A stretch of 64,000 nucleotides of DNA from Bacteroidales bacterium (GTDB lineage Bacteria; Bacteroidota; Bacteroidia; Bacteroidales; Muribaculaceae). This document shows positions 37,130 through 45,691 of the stretch, piece after piece; positions within the stretch are counted from its first letter, which is position 1, and each line of letters begins with the position of its first letter. Under the pieces are notes generated by a model that did no database searches, had not been told where the DNA came from, and saw nothing but the letters and a program-made list of their open reading frames with translations. A program made the translations under genes and the position numbers. The stretch lies in contig SUXH01000005.1 of assembly GCA_015061055.1 (NCBI GenBank), positions 62,001 to 126,000 of the forward strand, written 5' to 3'.

Positions 37130-38038
37130 TTAAAGTTTCTCGGCTATTCTCAATTTTGCGCTTCGTGAGCGTGGGTTACGTTCCACTTCTTCGGGTGAAG
37201 CGACAATGACTTTGTTGTTGATGAGTTTGAAAGGAGAAGTTGAGCGTCCGAAAAAGTCTTTCTCCATTTTCCCCTCGATATTACCTGTCTTGAAGAAATT
37301 CTTAACAAGTCGGTCTTCGAGTGAGTGGTAAGTGAGTACAACGAATCGACCTCCCGGTTTCAATACTTTGAGAGATTGTTGCAAGAGAGATTTGAGAACT
37401 TCGATTTCGTTGTTAACTTCGATACGTAATGCTTGGAAAACCAAAATAGCTTCTTTCTTCTCTTGTCGAGGATTGAGACAAGGCGTGATTACGTCGATAA
37501 GTTCGCCTGTGGTGGTGATAGGTTTTGATTCTCGTGCCTTTACGATTGCAGCTGCAATTCTTCGTGATGATTTGAGTTCGCCGTAAAGGTAGAAAATCTG
37601 CGCAAGTTGTTCTTCAGAGTAGTTTGCTATCACCCATTGTGCGTCTTTGTCGGCATTTTGGTTCATTCTCATATCCAATTTGCCATTGAATCGTATCGAA
37701 AATCCGCGATCACATTCGTCGAAGTGGTGGAAAGATACTCCAAGGTCGGCCATAATGCCATCGAAACCGTCTTCGTTGTAGTATCTCATAAAATTTGAGA
37801 TAAAAGCGAAGTTGCTGTATACAAATGTAAATTTGGGGTCGTCTATAGCATTAGCTATAGCATCCTTGTCTTGGTCGAAACCATATAATCTTCCCTTGTC
37901 TCCCAATCGTTCCATAATGGCTCTTGAGTGACCTCCCGCACCAAAAGTAACGTCGGCATAAATGCCGTCGGGCTTAATATTAAGCCCCTCAATGCAAGGG
38001 GTTAGCAGGGCGGGTATGTGATAAACGGTTTCGCTCAT
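37130..38038 (-). CDS. rsmH: 16S rRNA (cytosine-N4)-methyltransferase RsmH (MraW)
   Basis: The 302-residue SAM-dependent enzyme methylates C1402 of 16S rRNA. It has the N-terminal YHIPALLTPCIEGLNI block, the SAM loop DVTFGAGGHSRAI near residue 30, ADLGVSFHHFDECDRGFS and the C-terminal LTYHSLEDRLVKNFF. It is the first gene of the dcw cluster here, because no mraZ precedes it. About 250 bp of AT-rich non-coding DNA lies upstream. Confidence 0.97.
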   Translation of the reverse strand: MSETVYHIPALLTPCIEGLNIKPDGIYADVTFGAGGHSRAIMERLGDKGRLYGFDQDKDAIANAIDDPKFTFVYSNFAFISNFMRYYNEDGFDGIMADLGVSFHHFDECDRGFSIRFNGKLDMRMNQNADKDAQWVIANYSEEQLAQIFYLYGELKSSRRIAAAIVKARESKPITTTGELIDVITPCLNPRQEKKEAILVFQALRIEVNNEIEVLKSLLQQSLKVLKPGGRFVVLTYHSLEDRLVKNFFKTGNIEGKMEKDFFGRSTSPFKLINNKVIVASPEEVERNPRSRSAKLRIAEKL

Positions 38039-38290
38039 ATTGTAATCGCTTGAAAATCAGTAATAAAAAATTGATTAAGCATAGTTGTGAATTGTCATTT
38101 GAGAATGATGTAAAACTATGCAGTTAAAACGCTTGTAAAGTTAAGAATTATTTTTGAGAGTTCACAAATGCAAACACAGCTTTTTTATACATTATTATAA
38201 AAAAGTTATCAACAACCCAATTATAGCAAAATTGAGTTGTTGATTTAGAAATGTAAATTCGTTAAAAAGCAGTTGTGTTTCCGACGAATT

Positions 38291-38992
38291 TCAGAGGTAA
38301 TTTTTGCGTAAAATTTCGGCAAGTTCAGCCACACCTTCGGAGGCTTTTTTTGCTATGTAATTGATATCTTTGTTGGATGTAGTAACGATAGTGGGCTTGG
38401 GATCGATGTAGTATATCGGAACTTCAGGGCGAGTGTAATGTAGTAGAGAAGCAGCCGGGTAAACGGCTAAGGATGTGCCTATTACGACGAAAATGTCGGC
38501 TTCTCGAGTTAATTGTGTCGCCGGTTCGAAGTTGGGTACGTCTTCTTGGAAAAATACAATGTGAGGACGCACCGGGTCACCATAAGAGTCGCGTGTTTCG
38601 AGTGAAGTGTGAATGTCGGGTGGTGTTAATTCGTAAACTCGTTCGGGGTGAGTCATCGAACGGATTTTCATAAGTTCGCCATGTAAGTGCAGAACATTGG
38701 TTGAACCTGCTCTTTCGTGTAGATTGTCAACGTTTTGAGTGATGATGCGTACATCGAAATCGTTCTCTAATTCTTTGAGAATCAAGTGTGCCGCATTAGG
38801 TTGCACTGAGAGTAATTGGTCGCGACGAGCATTGTAGAACTGATGCACAAGTGCAGGATTTTCGCGAAAACCGTCGGCACTTGCCACTTTCATAACAGGA
38901 TAATTTTCCCATAATCCTCCGGTATCACGAAAAGTTTTTACGCCACTTTCGGCACTGATGCCGGCTCCTGTAGAAATTACTAATTTTTTCAT
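38291..38992 (-). CDS. cobB: NAD-dependent protein deacylase (sirtuin), zinc cysteines absent
   Basis: The 233-residue sirtuin removes acyl groups from lysines using NAD. Motifs are GAGISAESGVKTFRD (residues 9-23), TQNVDNLHERAG (86-97), catalytic His105 in LHLHGE and the late VVIGTSLAVYPAASL. Tyr53 and Arg56 (FYNARR) form the YxxR pair typical of class III enzymes that accept succinyl, malonyl or glutaryl groups. The CxxC...CxxC zinc site seen in most sirtuins is missing: there is no cysteine between 105 and 155. It is monocistronic, with its own promoter-like TAAATTTG upstream. Confidence 0.93.
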   Translation of the reverse strand: MKKLVISTGAGISAESGVKTFRDTGGLWENYPVMKVASADGFRENPALVHQFYNARRDQLLSVQPNAAHLILKELENDFDVRIITQNVDNLHERAGSTNVLHLHGELMKIRSMTHPERVYELTPPDIHTSLETRDSYGDPVRPHIVFFQEDVPNFEPATQLTREADIFVVIGTSLAVYPAASLLHYTRPEVPIYYIDPKPTIVTTSNKDINYIAKKASEGVAELAEILRKNYL

Positions 38993-39055
38993 AATAAAAA
39001 GTTTTGAAATTGTGTGTTTAAGGATAAAAAAATATATAAAATGTTGATTTTACCA

Positions 39056-39063
39056 CAAATTTA
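39056..39063 (-). promoter_or_regulatory. -7 promoter element of the sirtuin gene
   Basis: The minus strand reads TAAATTTG (TAnnTTTG), 63 bp upstream of the sirtuin ATG. Confidence 0.35.
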
Positions 39064-39082
39064 ATATTTTTTATTCAAATTA

Positions 39083-39115
39083 TTGTAATCAGAATATTAA
39101 TAAAGGCTAACTTTG
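39083..39115 (+). promoter_or_regulatory. Promoter of the FKBP pair (-33/-7)
   Basis: TTG at 39083-39085 and TAACTTTG at 39108-39115 are 22 bp apart, a good match to the Bacteroidetes consensus. The ATG is 30 bp further on. Confidence 0.6.
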
Positions 39116-39145
39116 CAACTTGATATTAATTAAAATTAGAAAATA

Positions 39146-39742
39146 ATGGCAGAAATGGATAAATTGAGCTATGCTTTGGGTTTGAGCATGGGAAATAACT
39201 TTCAACGTTCAGGAGTTAGAAAGTTGAATGCCGATGAATTTGCGGCAGCATTGAAAGCTGTGTATGGAGAAGGCGAAATGCTTATGACTTACGAAGAAGC
39301 AAAGCAAGTGGTAAATGATTATTTTACACAATTGGAAGAAGATACACGCCTTGCAAACAAAAAGGCTTGTGAAGTGTTCTTGCAAGAAAATGCAAAGCGT
39401 CCCGAAGTGAAGGTTACAGAATCGGGCTTGCAATACCAGATAGTGAAAGAGGGTGAAGGAGAATCGCCTAAGGCTACCGATACGGTAAAGGTACACTACA
39501 CCGGTTGCTTGATTGACGGAAAGGTGTTTGATAGCTCTGTGCAACGCGGAGAACCTGCCGTATTTGGAGTAAACCAAGTTATACCGGGATGGGTGGAAGC
39601 CTTGCAAATGATGAAACCGGGTGCAGAATGGCGCTTGTTTATCCCTTCAAATCTTGCATACGGATCAAATGGTGCCGGTCCGCTAATCGGTCCTGATACT
39701 GCATTGATTTTTGATGTACAGCTAATAGAGATTGTGAAATAA
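39146..39742 (+). CDS. Cytosolic FKBP-type peptidyl-prolyl cis-trans isomerase
   Basis: The 198-residue protein has an N-terminal helical FKBP_N-like dimerisation region (residues 1-85) and an FKBP domain (about 90-198). Visible blocks are VHYTGCLIDGKVFDSS, QVIPGWVEALQMMKPGAEW and PSNLAYG. There is no signal peptide, so it should act in the cytoplasm, unlike its neighbour. It catalyses prolyl isomerisation during folding. It is followed after 34 bp by a lipoprotein paralogue, and the two probably form an operon. Confidence 0.93.
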   Translation: MAEMDKLSYALGLSMGNNFQRSGVRKLNADEFAAALKAVYGEGEMLMTYEEAKQVVNDYFTQLEEDTRLANKKACEVFLQENAKRPEVKVTESGLQYQIVKEGEGESPKATDTVKVHYTGCLIDGKVFDSSVQRGEPAVFGVNQVIPGWVEALQMMKPGAEWRLFIPSNLAYGSNGAGPLIGPDTALIFDVQLIEIVK

Positions 39743-39776
39743 AATTATTTAAAAATTATAATTTATAGAATTAATT

Positions 39777-40622
39777 ATGAAAAAGTTATTTTTAGTAGCA
39801 GCAGTAGCTCTTGGTTTGGGCGTATTTACAAGTTGCAACAATGGATCTTGCAAGTCGGAAGCACAAGATCCACAAATTGATACATTGACAGCCGTTTTCG
39901 GTGAAATGTATGGCTATGGTGTAGGAAGTGAGCTTGCAGCCGACTCTACATTTGATAAGAAAGCATTCTTGGCAGGTTTACAATCAGTGATTGCAATGGA
40001 TGATGACAATGAGGCTTATGTTCAAGGTATGCAAATGGGTATGCAAGTAAAGAATATGCTTACTCAAATCAAGGAACGTGAAAATATCGATATGAAGGCA
40101 AAAGCATGGTATCGTTCATTCAAGAAAGCATTTATGAGCGATTCAATGGTGAACCCTGCTTTGTTGCAACCAAAAGTGATGACTTTGATGAATTCAATTA
40201 AGGCAAAGGCAAAGGAAAGCGATCCAAAAGCAATTGCAAACAAGAAGAATGAAGAAAAGTATATCGCAGATTCATTGGCCAACAACCCTGATGTGAAAAA
40301 AAGCGAAGGCGGTGTGTACTATAAGGTAGTAAAAGAAGGTAAAGGTGAGAAGTTTAAGAAGACTGATCGCATTATGGTTAAGTATGCAGGTCGTCACTTG
40401 AACGGAGAAGAATTTGATAGCAGCAAGGGCGAAGCAGTTCCATTTAATCCTGCTCAAGTTGTTCCCGGATTTGGCGAAATGCTTCTACTAATGAATCCGG
40501 GTGCTGTATATACAATTTATATTCCAGCTGAATTGGCTTATGGCTTGAATGGTCAAGCTCCAGTAATCGAACCAAACGAAATGCTTATCTTTGAGGTAGA
40601 AACAGTAGGTTTGGAAAAATAA
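39777..40622 (+). CDS. FKBP-type peptidyl-prolyl isomerase lipoprotein
   Basis: The 281-residue protein has a lipobox near VFTSC (Cys21). An FKBP_N-like helical domain lies at about 30-165 and an FKBP domain at about 175-281 (VKYAGRHLNGEEFDSSKG, VVPGFGEMLLLMNPGA, PAELAYG). The aromatic active-site residues are only partly conserved, so isomerase activity is likely but not certain. It presumably assists folding of exported proteins. It forms a pair with the cytosolic FKBP gene upstream and ends at a clear terminator. Confidence 0.92.
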   Translation: MKKLFLVAAVALGLGVFTSCNNGSCKSEAQDPQIDTLTAVFGEMYGYGVGSELAADSTFDKKAFLAGLQSVIAMDDDNEAYVQGMQMGMQVKNMLTQIKERENIDMKAKAWYRSFKKAFMSDSMVNPALLQPKVMTLMNSIKAKAKESDPKAIANKKNEEKYIADSLANNPDVKKSEGGVYYKVVKEGKGEKFKKTDRIMVKYAGRHLNGEEFDSSKGEAVPFNPAQVVPGFGEMLLLMNPGAVYTIYIPAELAYGLNGQAPVIEPNEMLIFEVETVGLEK

Positions 40623-40660
40623 TACAGAGACTATCATAGAATAGTAGAAAAAATATGTTG

Positions 40661-40691
40661 AGTGGCAGGGTTTTGATCCTGCCACTTTTTT
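40661..40691 (+). terminator. Intrinsic terminator after the FKBP pair
   Basis: A 9-bp stem AGTGGCAGG/CCTGCCACT (40661-40669 with 40678-40686) is followed by TTTTTT. Confidence 0.85.
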
Positions 40692-40791
40692 ATGTGTGTT
40701 GTGAGGCCGAAATGTTAGAATAAAATGTAAAAAGCAAACAAAGTGCCGGCAAAAAGCACCCCAAAAGAGATAATATTCGAAAAAAATGATT

Positions 40792-40799
40792 TATATTTG
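40792..40799 (+). promoter_or_regulatory. -7 promoter element of the Lrp/AsnC gene
   Basis: TATATTTG matches TAnnTTTG and lies 23 bp before the ATG at 40823. Confidence 0.45.
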
Positions 40800-40822
40800 C
40801 ATAAAAATATTATTTAATACCA

Positions 40823-41296
40823 ATGGAAAGAATAGACAACTTAGACAGAAAAATCTTAGAGATAATAATGAAAAACGCGCGTATTCCATCGAAAGATGTA
40901 GCATCGGAATGCGGCGTGTCGCGTGCAGCAATTCATCAACGTATTCAACGAATGATAGACCTCGATGTAATTACAGGTTCGGGCTATCATGTAAATCCTA
41001 AAATTTTAGGATATTCAACTTGTACTTATGTGGGTGTGAGATTGGAAAAAGGTTCGATGTATCGTCAGGCAGTAGCATCGTTGGAACGAATACCCGAAGT
41101 GGTGGAATGTCATTTTACGACAGGTCCTTATACGTTGTTGATTAAATTGTATGCTCGAGATAATCAACACCTGATGGAACTCTTAAATGATAAGATACAG
41201 CATATAGAAGGAGTGATGTCGACCGAAACTCTTATCTCGCTCGATCAATCCATCAATAGAGAGGTCCCAATTCATTATGGCGAATGGGATAAATAA
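40823..41296 (+). CDS. Lrp/AsnC family transcriptional regulator
   Basis: The 157-residue protein has an N-terminal winged helix-turn-helix (residues 1-60, LDRKILEIIMKNARIPSKDV, then SRAAIHQRIQRM). A C-terminal RAM/ligand-binding domain (about 70-150, with the VVECHFTTGPYTLLIKLYA block) follows. Such proteins form octamers and respond to amino acids or other small molecules. Its ligand is unknown. The acetylxylan esterase gene starts 26 bp downstream and could be co-transcribed, although the two roles have no obvious link. Confidence 0.93.
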   Translation: MERIDNLDRKILEIIMKNARIPSKDVASECGVSRAAIHQRIQRMIDLDVITGSGYHVNPKILGYSTCTYVGVRLEKGSMYRQAVASLERIPEVVECHFTTGPYTLLIKLYARDNQHLMELLNDKIQHIEGVMSTETLISLDQSINREVPIHYGEWDK

Positions 41297-41322
41297 AACA
41301 CCAATATAAAAAAGAAAAGAAA

Positions 41323-42585
41323 ATGAAACGATTAGCATTGTTGACAGCAATTATGTGCGTTGTGGCAGTAAGTGCTGTTGCCGAGAGAGTTAAGATAATA
41401 ATGATACCTGACCATGCCGATGCTATATATGCTGTGGGCGAACAGGTGAAAATCAAGATGATACTTACCGATTGCGGTCTTGCTTTGAATGGTGCAACCA
41501 TCGACTATGAGGTGAGTGAAGACCTAATGCCGGTGCATGAGAAAAAGTCGATTACACTTAAGGGAAATGAAACTACCATAAAGGTGGGAACGATGAAGAA
41601 ACCCGGCTTTTTGAGAGTTAAGGCAAAGGTTAAACATGCAGGTAAGAACTATTCTTCGATGTCGACAGTGGGGTTTGAACCCGAAAAGTTGATGCCACTT
41701 ACAGTGAAGCCCGATGATTTTGATGAATTTTGGGCGAAAAACCTTGATAAGTTGAAAAAGGTGGCATTAAATCCTAAAATGGAACTTCTCGCAGATCGTT
41801 GTACTGATGATGTGAATGTGTACCATGTGTCTTATGGCAATATTGGTGGCTCACGAATGTATGGAGTGTTGACAATGCCTAAAGCAGAAGGTAAATATCC
41901 GGCGGTGTTGCGTCTGCCCGGAGCCAATGTGTCGCCCAAAAGCGGAGATATACAACATGCAAAACAAGGAGCTATAGTGCTTGAACTTGGTATTCATGGT
42001 ATACCTGTGAATATGGAAGGCAGCATATATAACGACTTGAGTGATGGCGTGTTGGCTAATTATCATATAAAAGATTTTCATAACCCCGATGCTTATTATT
42101 ATCGCAGAGTATATTTGGGATGTGTGAAAGGAATAGACTTTTTGCTCTCGTTGCCACAATGCAATGGTAAGGTGGGAACTCTTGGGGGCAGTCAAGGTGG
42201 AGCATTGTCGCTTGTAACATCACGACTTGATGATAGAGTGGCTGCTACAGCAGTATATTTTCCGGCATTGTGCGACCAAGAAGCATATATTCATGGTAGA
42301 GCTGGAGGCTGGCCTCATGTGTTTAAATATGAAGTAAATCGTACAAAGGATATAATAAAGACAATGCGTTACTACGATGCGTCAAACTTTGCGCGCGGAC
42401 TTAAAGCTCCTGTGTTCTATGCTTTCGGTTATAACGATATCACATGCGCTCCATCGTCGACCTATTCGACTTATAATGCAATACCTGCTCCCAAAGAGTT
42501 GTCGATAGGTGCCGATACAGGTCACTGGCTGCATTCTGAGCAAGTAGAGGCAATGTGGAATTGGATTATTGAAAAATTAAAGTAA
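41323..42585 (+). CDS. Acetylxylan esterase (AXE1, carbohydrate esterase family 7-like)
   Basis: The 420-residue exported protein has a signal peptide cut near AVAER. An N-terminal beta-sandwich (about 20-125) precedes an alpha/beta-hydrolase domain (about 130-420). The nucleophile elbow is GGSQGG (Ser290). The Asp and His partners are probably in GYNDITCAP and DTGHWLHS. It would remove acetyl groups from xylan or acetylated sugars in the periplasm. It follows the Lrp-type regulator and ends at a hairpin before the thiamine locus. Confidence 0.9.
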   Translation: MKRLALLTAIMCVVAVSAVAERVKIIMIPDHADAIYAVGEQVKIKMILTDCGLALNGATIDYEVSEDLMPVHEKKSITLKGNETTIKVGTMKKPGFLRVKAKVKHAGKNYSSMSTVGFEPEKLMPLTVKPDDFDEFWAKNLDKLKKVALNPKMELLADRCTDDVNVYHVSYGNIGGSRMYGVLTMPKAEGKYPAVLRLPGANVSPKSGDIQHAKQGAIVLELGIHGIPVNMEGSIYNDLSDGVLANYHIKDFHNPDAYYYRRVYLGCVKGIDFLLSLPQCNGKVGTLGGSQGGALSLVTSRLDDRVAATAVYFPALCDQEAYIHGRAGGWPHVFKYEVNRTKDIIKTMRYYDASNFARGLKAPVFYAFGYNDITCAPSSTYSTYNAIPAPKELSIGADTGHWLHSEQVEAMWNWIIEKLK

Positions 42586-42627
42586 AAATAATATCAAATA
42601 GAATATTTGGTTAATGTGAAAGAGGAG

Positions 42628-42668
42628 GCTGTGTCAAAATGTAAAATTTTGGCGCAGTTTTCTTTTTT
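42628..42668 (+). terminator. Intrinsic terminator after the esterase gene
   Basis: A 12-13 bp stem with two G-U pairs (42628-42640 with 42646-42658, GCTGTGTCAAAAT arm) is followed by a T-rich run. Confidence 0.7.
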
Positions 42669-42718
42669 CAAAGGAAATGAGAGTTGAGGCAAGCGATGTC
42701 ATCGTATACGGAAGTTGA

Positions 42719-42750
42719 TTTGCATAAGTAAAATAAATAGTATAACTTTG
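42719..42750 (+). promoter_or_regulatory. Promoter of the thiamine operon (-33/-7)
   Basis: TTTG at 42719-42722 and TAACTTTG at 42743-42750 lie 20 bp apart, directly upstream of the TPP riboswitch. Confidence 0.65.
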
Positions 42751-42763
42751 CAAGCGATTCGCT

Positions 42764-42842
42764 GAGTAGGGGTGCCTTAATATAACGGGCTGAGAACATA
42801 CCCATAGAATCTGATCCGGATAATGCCGGCGTAGAGAACTTA
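42764..42842 (+). ncRNA. TPP (THI-box) riboswitch
   Basis: The sequence carries the conserved TPP aptamer blocks in order: GGGGTGCC (42769-42776), GGGCTGAGA (about 42787-42795), ACCC, and CTGATCCGGATAATGCCGGC followed by GTAGAGA. The aptamer ends about 12 bp before the receptor ATG at 42854. Control is therefore probably at translation initiation rather than by a separate terminator; none was seen. Binding of thiamine pyrophosphate should shut off the downstream transporter operon. Confidence 0.95.
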
Positions 42843-42853
42843 AACAAATCAAA

Positions 42854-45088
42854 ATGAAGAAAATTTTTTTGGTGGCTACTGCCCTGGTTGGGGTGGTTAG
42901 CTATGGTGTTTGTGTAGAGAGAATTACACAAACCGACACACTGAAGAGTGTGGTGTTGGAAGAAGTGTCGGTGGTGGCTTCGCGCGCTACCGAGAAAACT
43001 CCTGTTGCATTTACAAATGTAACAAGTGAAGAACTTGCAAAGAAGAACATCGGGCAGGATATACCGTATCTGCTGTCGGTGACTCCTTCGGTGATAACAA
43101 CAAGTGATGCGGGAGCCGGGATAGGATACACTTCGTTGCGAGTGCGTGGTACTGACGGCTCTCGAGTGAATGTAACAGCCAATGGGGTGCCTGTAAACGA
43201 TTCGGAAAGCCATAATGTGTATTGGGTGAATATGCCCGACTTGGCTTCATCGGTGAAAGATGTGCAAATACAACGTGGTGCAGGAACGTCGACTAATGGA
43301 GCCGGAGCATTTGGCGCAAGTATCAATCTACTCACATCGTCGCCTTCGCGCAATTCGTATGCACAAGTAGATGGGTCATACGGAATGTATAATACCCATA
43401 AGGAAACATTGAGAGTAGGAACAGGTCTTGTGGGCAATCATTGGGCATTTGATGCAAGATTGTCGAATATAGGAACCGATGGCTATATTGATCGCGCTGA
43501 AGCCAATCTATACTCCTATTTCGCACAAGCAGGGTATTACGGCGATAATACGATGATACGCTTGCTTATGTTTGGCGGCTCTGAAAAGACATATCACGCC
43601 TGGGATTATGCTTCTAAAGAGGATATGGCAAAATATGGCAGACGATATAACCCTTGCGGATTGTACTATGATAACGAGGGTAATGTTGCATATTATGACA
43701 ATCAAACCGATAATTATATCCAACACAATTTTCAGATACATCTGAATCGAAGGTTGGGTGATAATTGGCGATTGAATGCCGCTCTGCACTATACCAAAGG
43801 CGATGGCTATTACGAACAATATAAGACTGACCGCACACTGTGTGAATATGGACTTGATGATTTTGTTCTTAATGGCGAGGATGTGAGCGAAAGCGATCTT
43901 ATTCGTAAGAAAGCCATGGACAATGGTTTCGGTGGAGGCGTGTTTTCGCTCCTTTATAACAACGGGCGTGTAGATGCCGTAGTCGGAGGTGCACTAAATC
44001 AATATAGTGGATGGCACTTTGGAGAGGTGTTGTGGGTGCGCAATTATGTGGGAGCAATAGAGCCTAATCACGAATATTATCGTAATAAGGGAAAGAAAAC
44101 CGATGGAAACATTTATGCTCGTACAAATATTGATTTAGCAAAGGGTGTTACAGCATACGCCGACCTTCAATATCGCCACATAAAGTACACTATCGACGGA
44201 GTGAGCGATACTTATGATTGGAATGTGGGTGAGATGCAGAAACTTGCAGTAGATGAATCATTTGACTTTTTCAATCCTAAAGTGGGATTAAACTGGAAGA
44301 TTAATACGAATAATCGCATATTTGCATCGTTGTCGGTGGCACATAAAGAACCAACACGAGATAATTACACCGACGGCGATCCAAAAGATTATCCCAGTGC
44401 TGAAAAGTTGGTTGACTATGAATTGGGTTATAACTTTGGTAATTCGTGGATAAATGCCGCTGTGAACTTGTATTTTATGGATTATACCGACCAATTAGTG
44501 CTTACCGGGCAGTTGAGTGATACGGGGAATGCAATGTCGGTAAATGTTCCCGACAGTTATCGTGCCGGAGTGGAACTGATGTTCGGTGTGCGTCCTTGTG
44601 AATGGCTTGAATGGAATGTGAATGCAACTTTGAGTAGAAACCGGATTAAGAATTTCACCGAAATGATTTACGAAGACGGGTGGACTAATCCTATTTCAAT
44701 ATATCATGGTGATGTGCCGATAGCATTCTCGCCCGATGTAACATTGAATAACATTGTTAATTTTACTTGGAGAGGATTTGATGCGTCGTTGCAGTCGCAG
44801 TATGTGTCGAAGCAGTATATGAGCAATGTAAAGAGTGATGAACAATTGCTTGATGCATATTTTGTGTCGAATCTTCACATAGGTTATACTTTTAAGTTGC
44901 CAAGTGTGAAACAAATGCGCTTGGGATTATCGGTTTTCAATATATTCAATGAAGAATATGAAAATAATGGTTATGCCGGAGCAGGCTATTATGTCGACGA
45001 TAATGGAGAAAAACAAATATATCGTTATGCAGGATATGCTGCCCAAGCTCCTATTAATGTGATGGGAAGCGTGTCACTTAAATTCTGA
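42854..45088 (+). CDS. TonB-dependent outer-membrane thiamine receptor
   Basis: The 744-residue receptor has a signal peptide and a TonB-box-like region near residues 30-45 (TLKSVVLEEVSVVA). The plug domain lies at about 45-155 (SLRVRGTDGSRVNVTANGVP, IQRGAGTSTNGAGAFGASIN) and is followed by a 22-strand-type barrel ending in SVSLKF. No N-terminal carboxypeptidase-like extension is present. The TPP riboswitch directly upstream, and the PnuT and thiamine pyrophosphokinase genes downstream, identify thiamine or a phosphorylated form as the likely substrate. This is the omp gene of the known Bacteroidetes omp-pnuT-tnr3 layout. Confidence 0.93.
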   Translation: MKKIFLVATALVGVVSYGVCVERITQTDTLKSVVLEEVSVVASRATEKTPVAFTNVTSEELAKKNIGQDIPYLLSVTPSVITTSDAGAGIGYTSLRVRGTDGSRVNVTANGVPVNDSESHNVYWVNMPDLASSVKDVQIQRGAGTSTNGAGAFGASINLLTSSPSRNSYAQVDGSYGMYNTHKETLRVGTGLVGNHWAFDARLSNIGTDGYIDRAEANLYSYFAQAGYYGDNTMIRLLMFGGSEKTYHAWDYASKEDMAKYGRRYNPCGLYYDNEGNVAYYDNQTDNYIQHNFQIHLNRRLGDNWRLNAALHYTKGDGYYEQYKTDRTLCEYGLDDFVLNGEDVSESDLIRKKAMDNGFGGGVFSLLYNNGRVDAVVGGALNQYSGWHFGEVLWVRNYVGAIEPNHEYYRNKGKKTDGNIYARTNIDLAKGVTAYADLQYRHIKYTIDGVSDTYDWNVGEMQKLAVDESFDFFNPKVGLNWKINTNNRIFASLSVAHKEPTRDNYTDGDPKDYPSAEKLVDYELGYNFGNSWINAAVNLYFMDYTDQLVLTGQLSDTGNAMSVNVPDSYRAGVELMFGVRPCEWLEWNVNATLSRNRIKNFTEMIYEDGWTNPISIYHGDVPIAFSPDVTLNNIVNFTWRGFDASLQSQYVSKQYMSNVKSDEQLLDAYFVSNLHIGYTFKLPSVKQMRLGLSVFNIFNEEYENNGYAGAGYYVDDNGEKQIYRYAGYAAQAPINVMGSVSLKF

Positions 45089-45118
45089 TAATTATAAAAA
45101 TAAAATCCTCTACTCACG

Positions 45119-45691
45119 ATGAATAATTATCTTGAAATACTTGGTACGATTGTTGGCGTCATTTATTTGGTGCTTGAATATCGTGCGAGCATATATTTAT
45201 GGATAGCAGGTGTAATAATGCCTGCTATCTATGTTTTTGTTTACTATGAAGCAGGGCTTTATGCCGACTGTGGTATAAATGTGTATTATCTGCTCGTGGC
45301 AGTGTATGGGTGGGTAATGTGGCGTTGCGGAAAAAGGAAAGACACTTCTTCGGAGGAGGCAGAATTGCCAATCACTCGGATTCCGAAGGCTTATAGTGTT
45401 CCTCTTGGTGTTGTGCTTGTGGTGGCTTGGCTTGGGATTGCATACCTACTTGCTAATTACACAAATAGCGATGTGGTGTGGCTCGATAGTTTTACTACAG
45501 CACTCAGTGTAATAGGGATGTGGATGCTTGCTCACAAATATGTGGAACAATGGCTTGCATGGATAGTTGTGGATGTGGTGAGCGCAGGGCTATATATCTA
45601 TAAAGATCTATATTTTACAGCTGTATTGTATGCGCTTTATGCAATTATTGCTATCTTTGGGTACTTGAAATGGAAAAGAATGATGAAATAA
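45119..45691 (+). CDS. pnuT: Thiamine permease, PnuC superfamily (PnuT)
   Basis: The 190-residue inner-membrane protein has about seven helices. The C-terminal block (WLAWIVVDVVSAGLYIYKDL) is the family signature. PnuC-type carriers work by facilitated diffusion and depend on intracellular phosphorylation of the vitamin to trap it. The next gene, which overlaps by 22 bp, encodes the matching kinase. The riboswitch and the thiamine receptor gene point to thiamine rather than nicotinamide riboside. Confidence 0.92.
   Translation: MNNYLEILGTIVGVIYLVLEYRASIYLWIAGVIMPAIYVFVYYEAGLYADCGINVYYLLVAVYGWVMWRCGKRKDTSSEEAELPITRIPKAYSVPLGVVLVVAWLGIAYLLANYTNSDVVWLDSFTTALSVIGMWMLAHKYVEQWLAWIVVDVVSAGLYIYKDLYFTAVLYALYAIIAIFGYLKWKRMMK

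Noticed and set aside
42628..42668. Hairpin with GGCTGTGTCAAAAT as a possible insertion-sequence end
   Set aside because: No transposase or second copy is nearby, and stem plus T run fits a simple terminator of the esterase gene.
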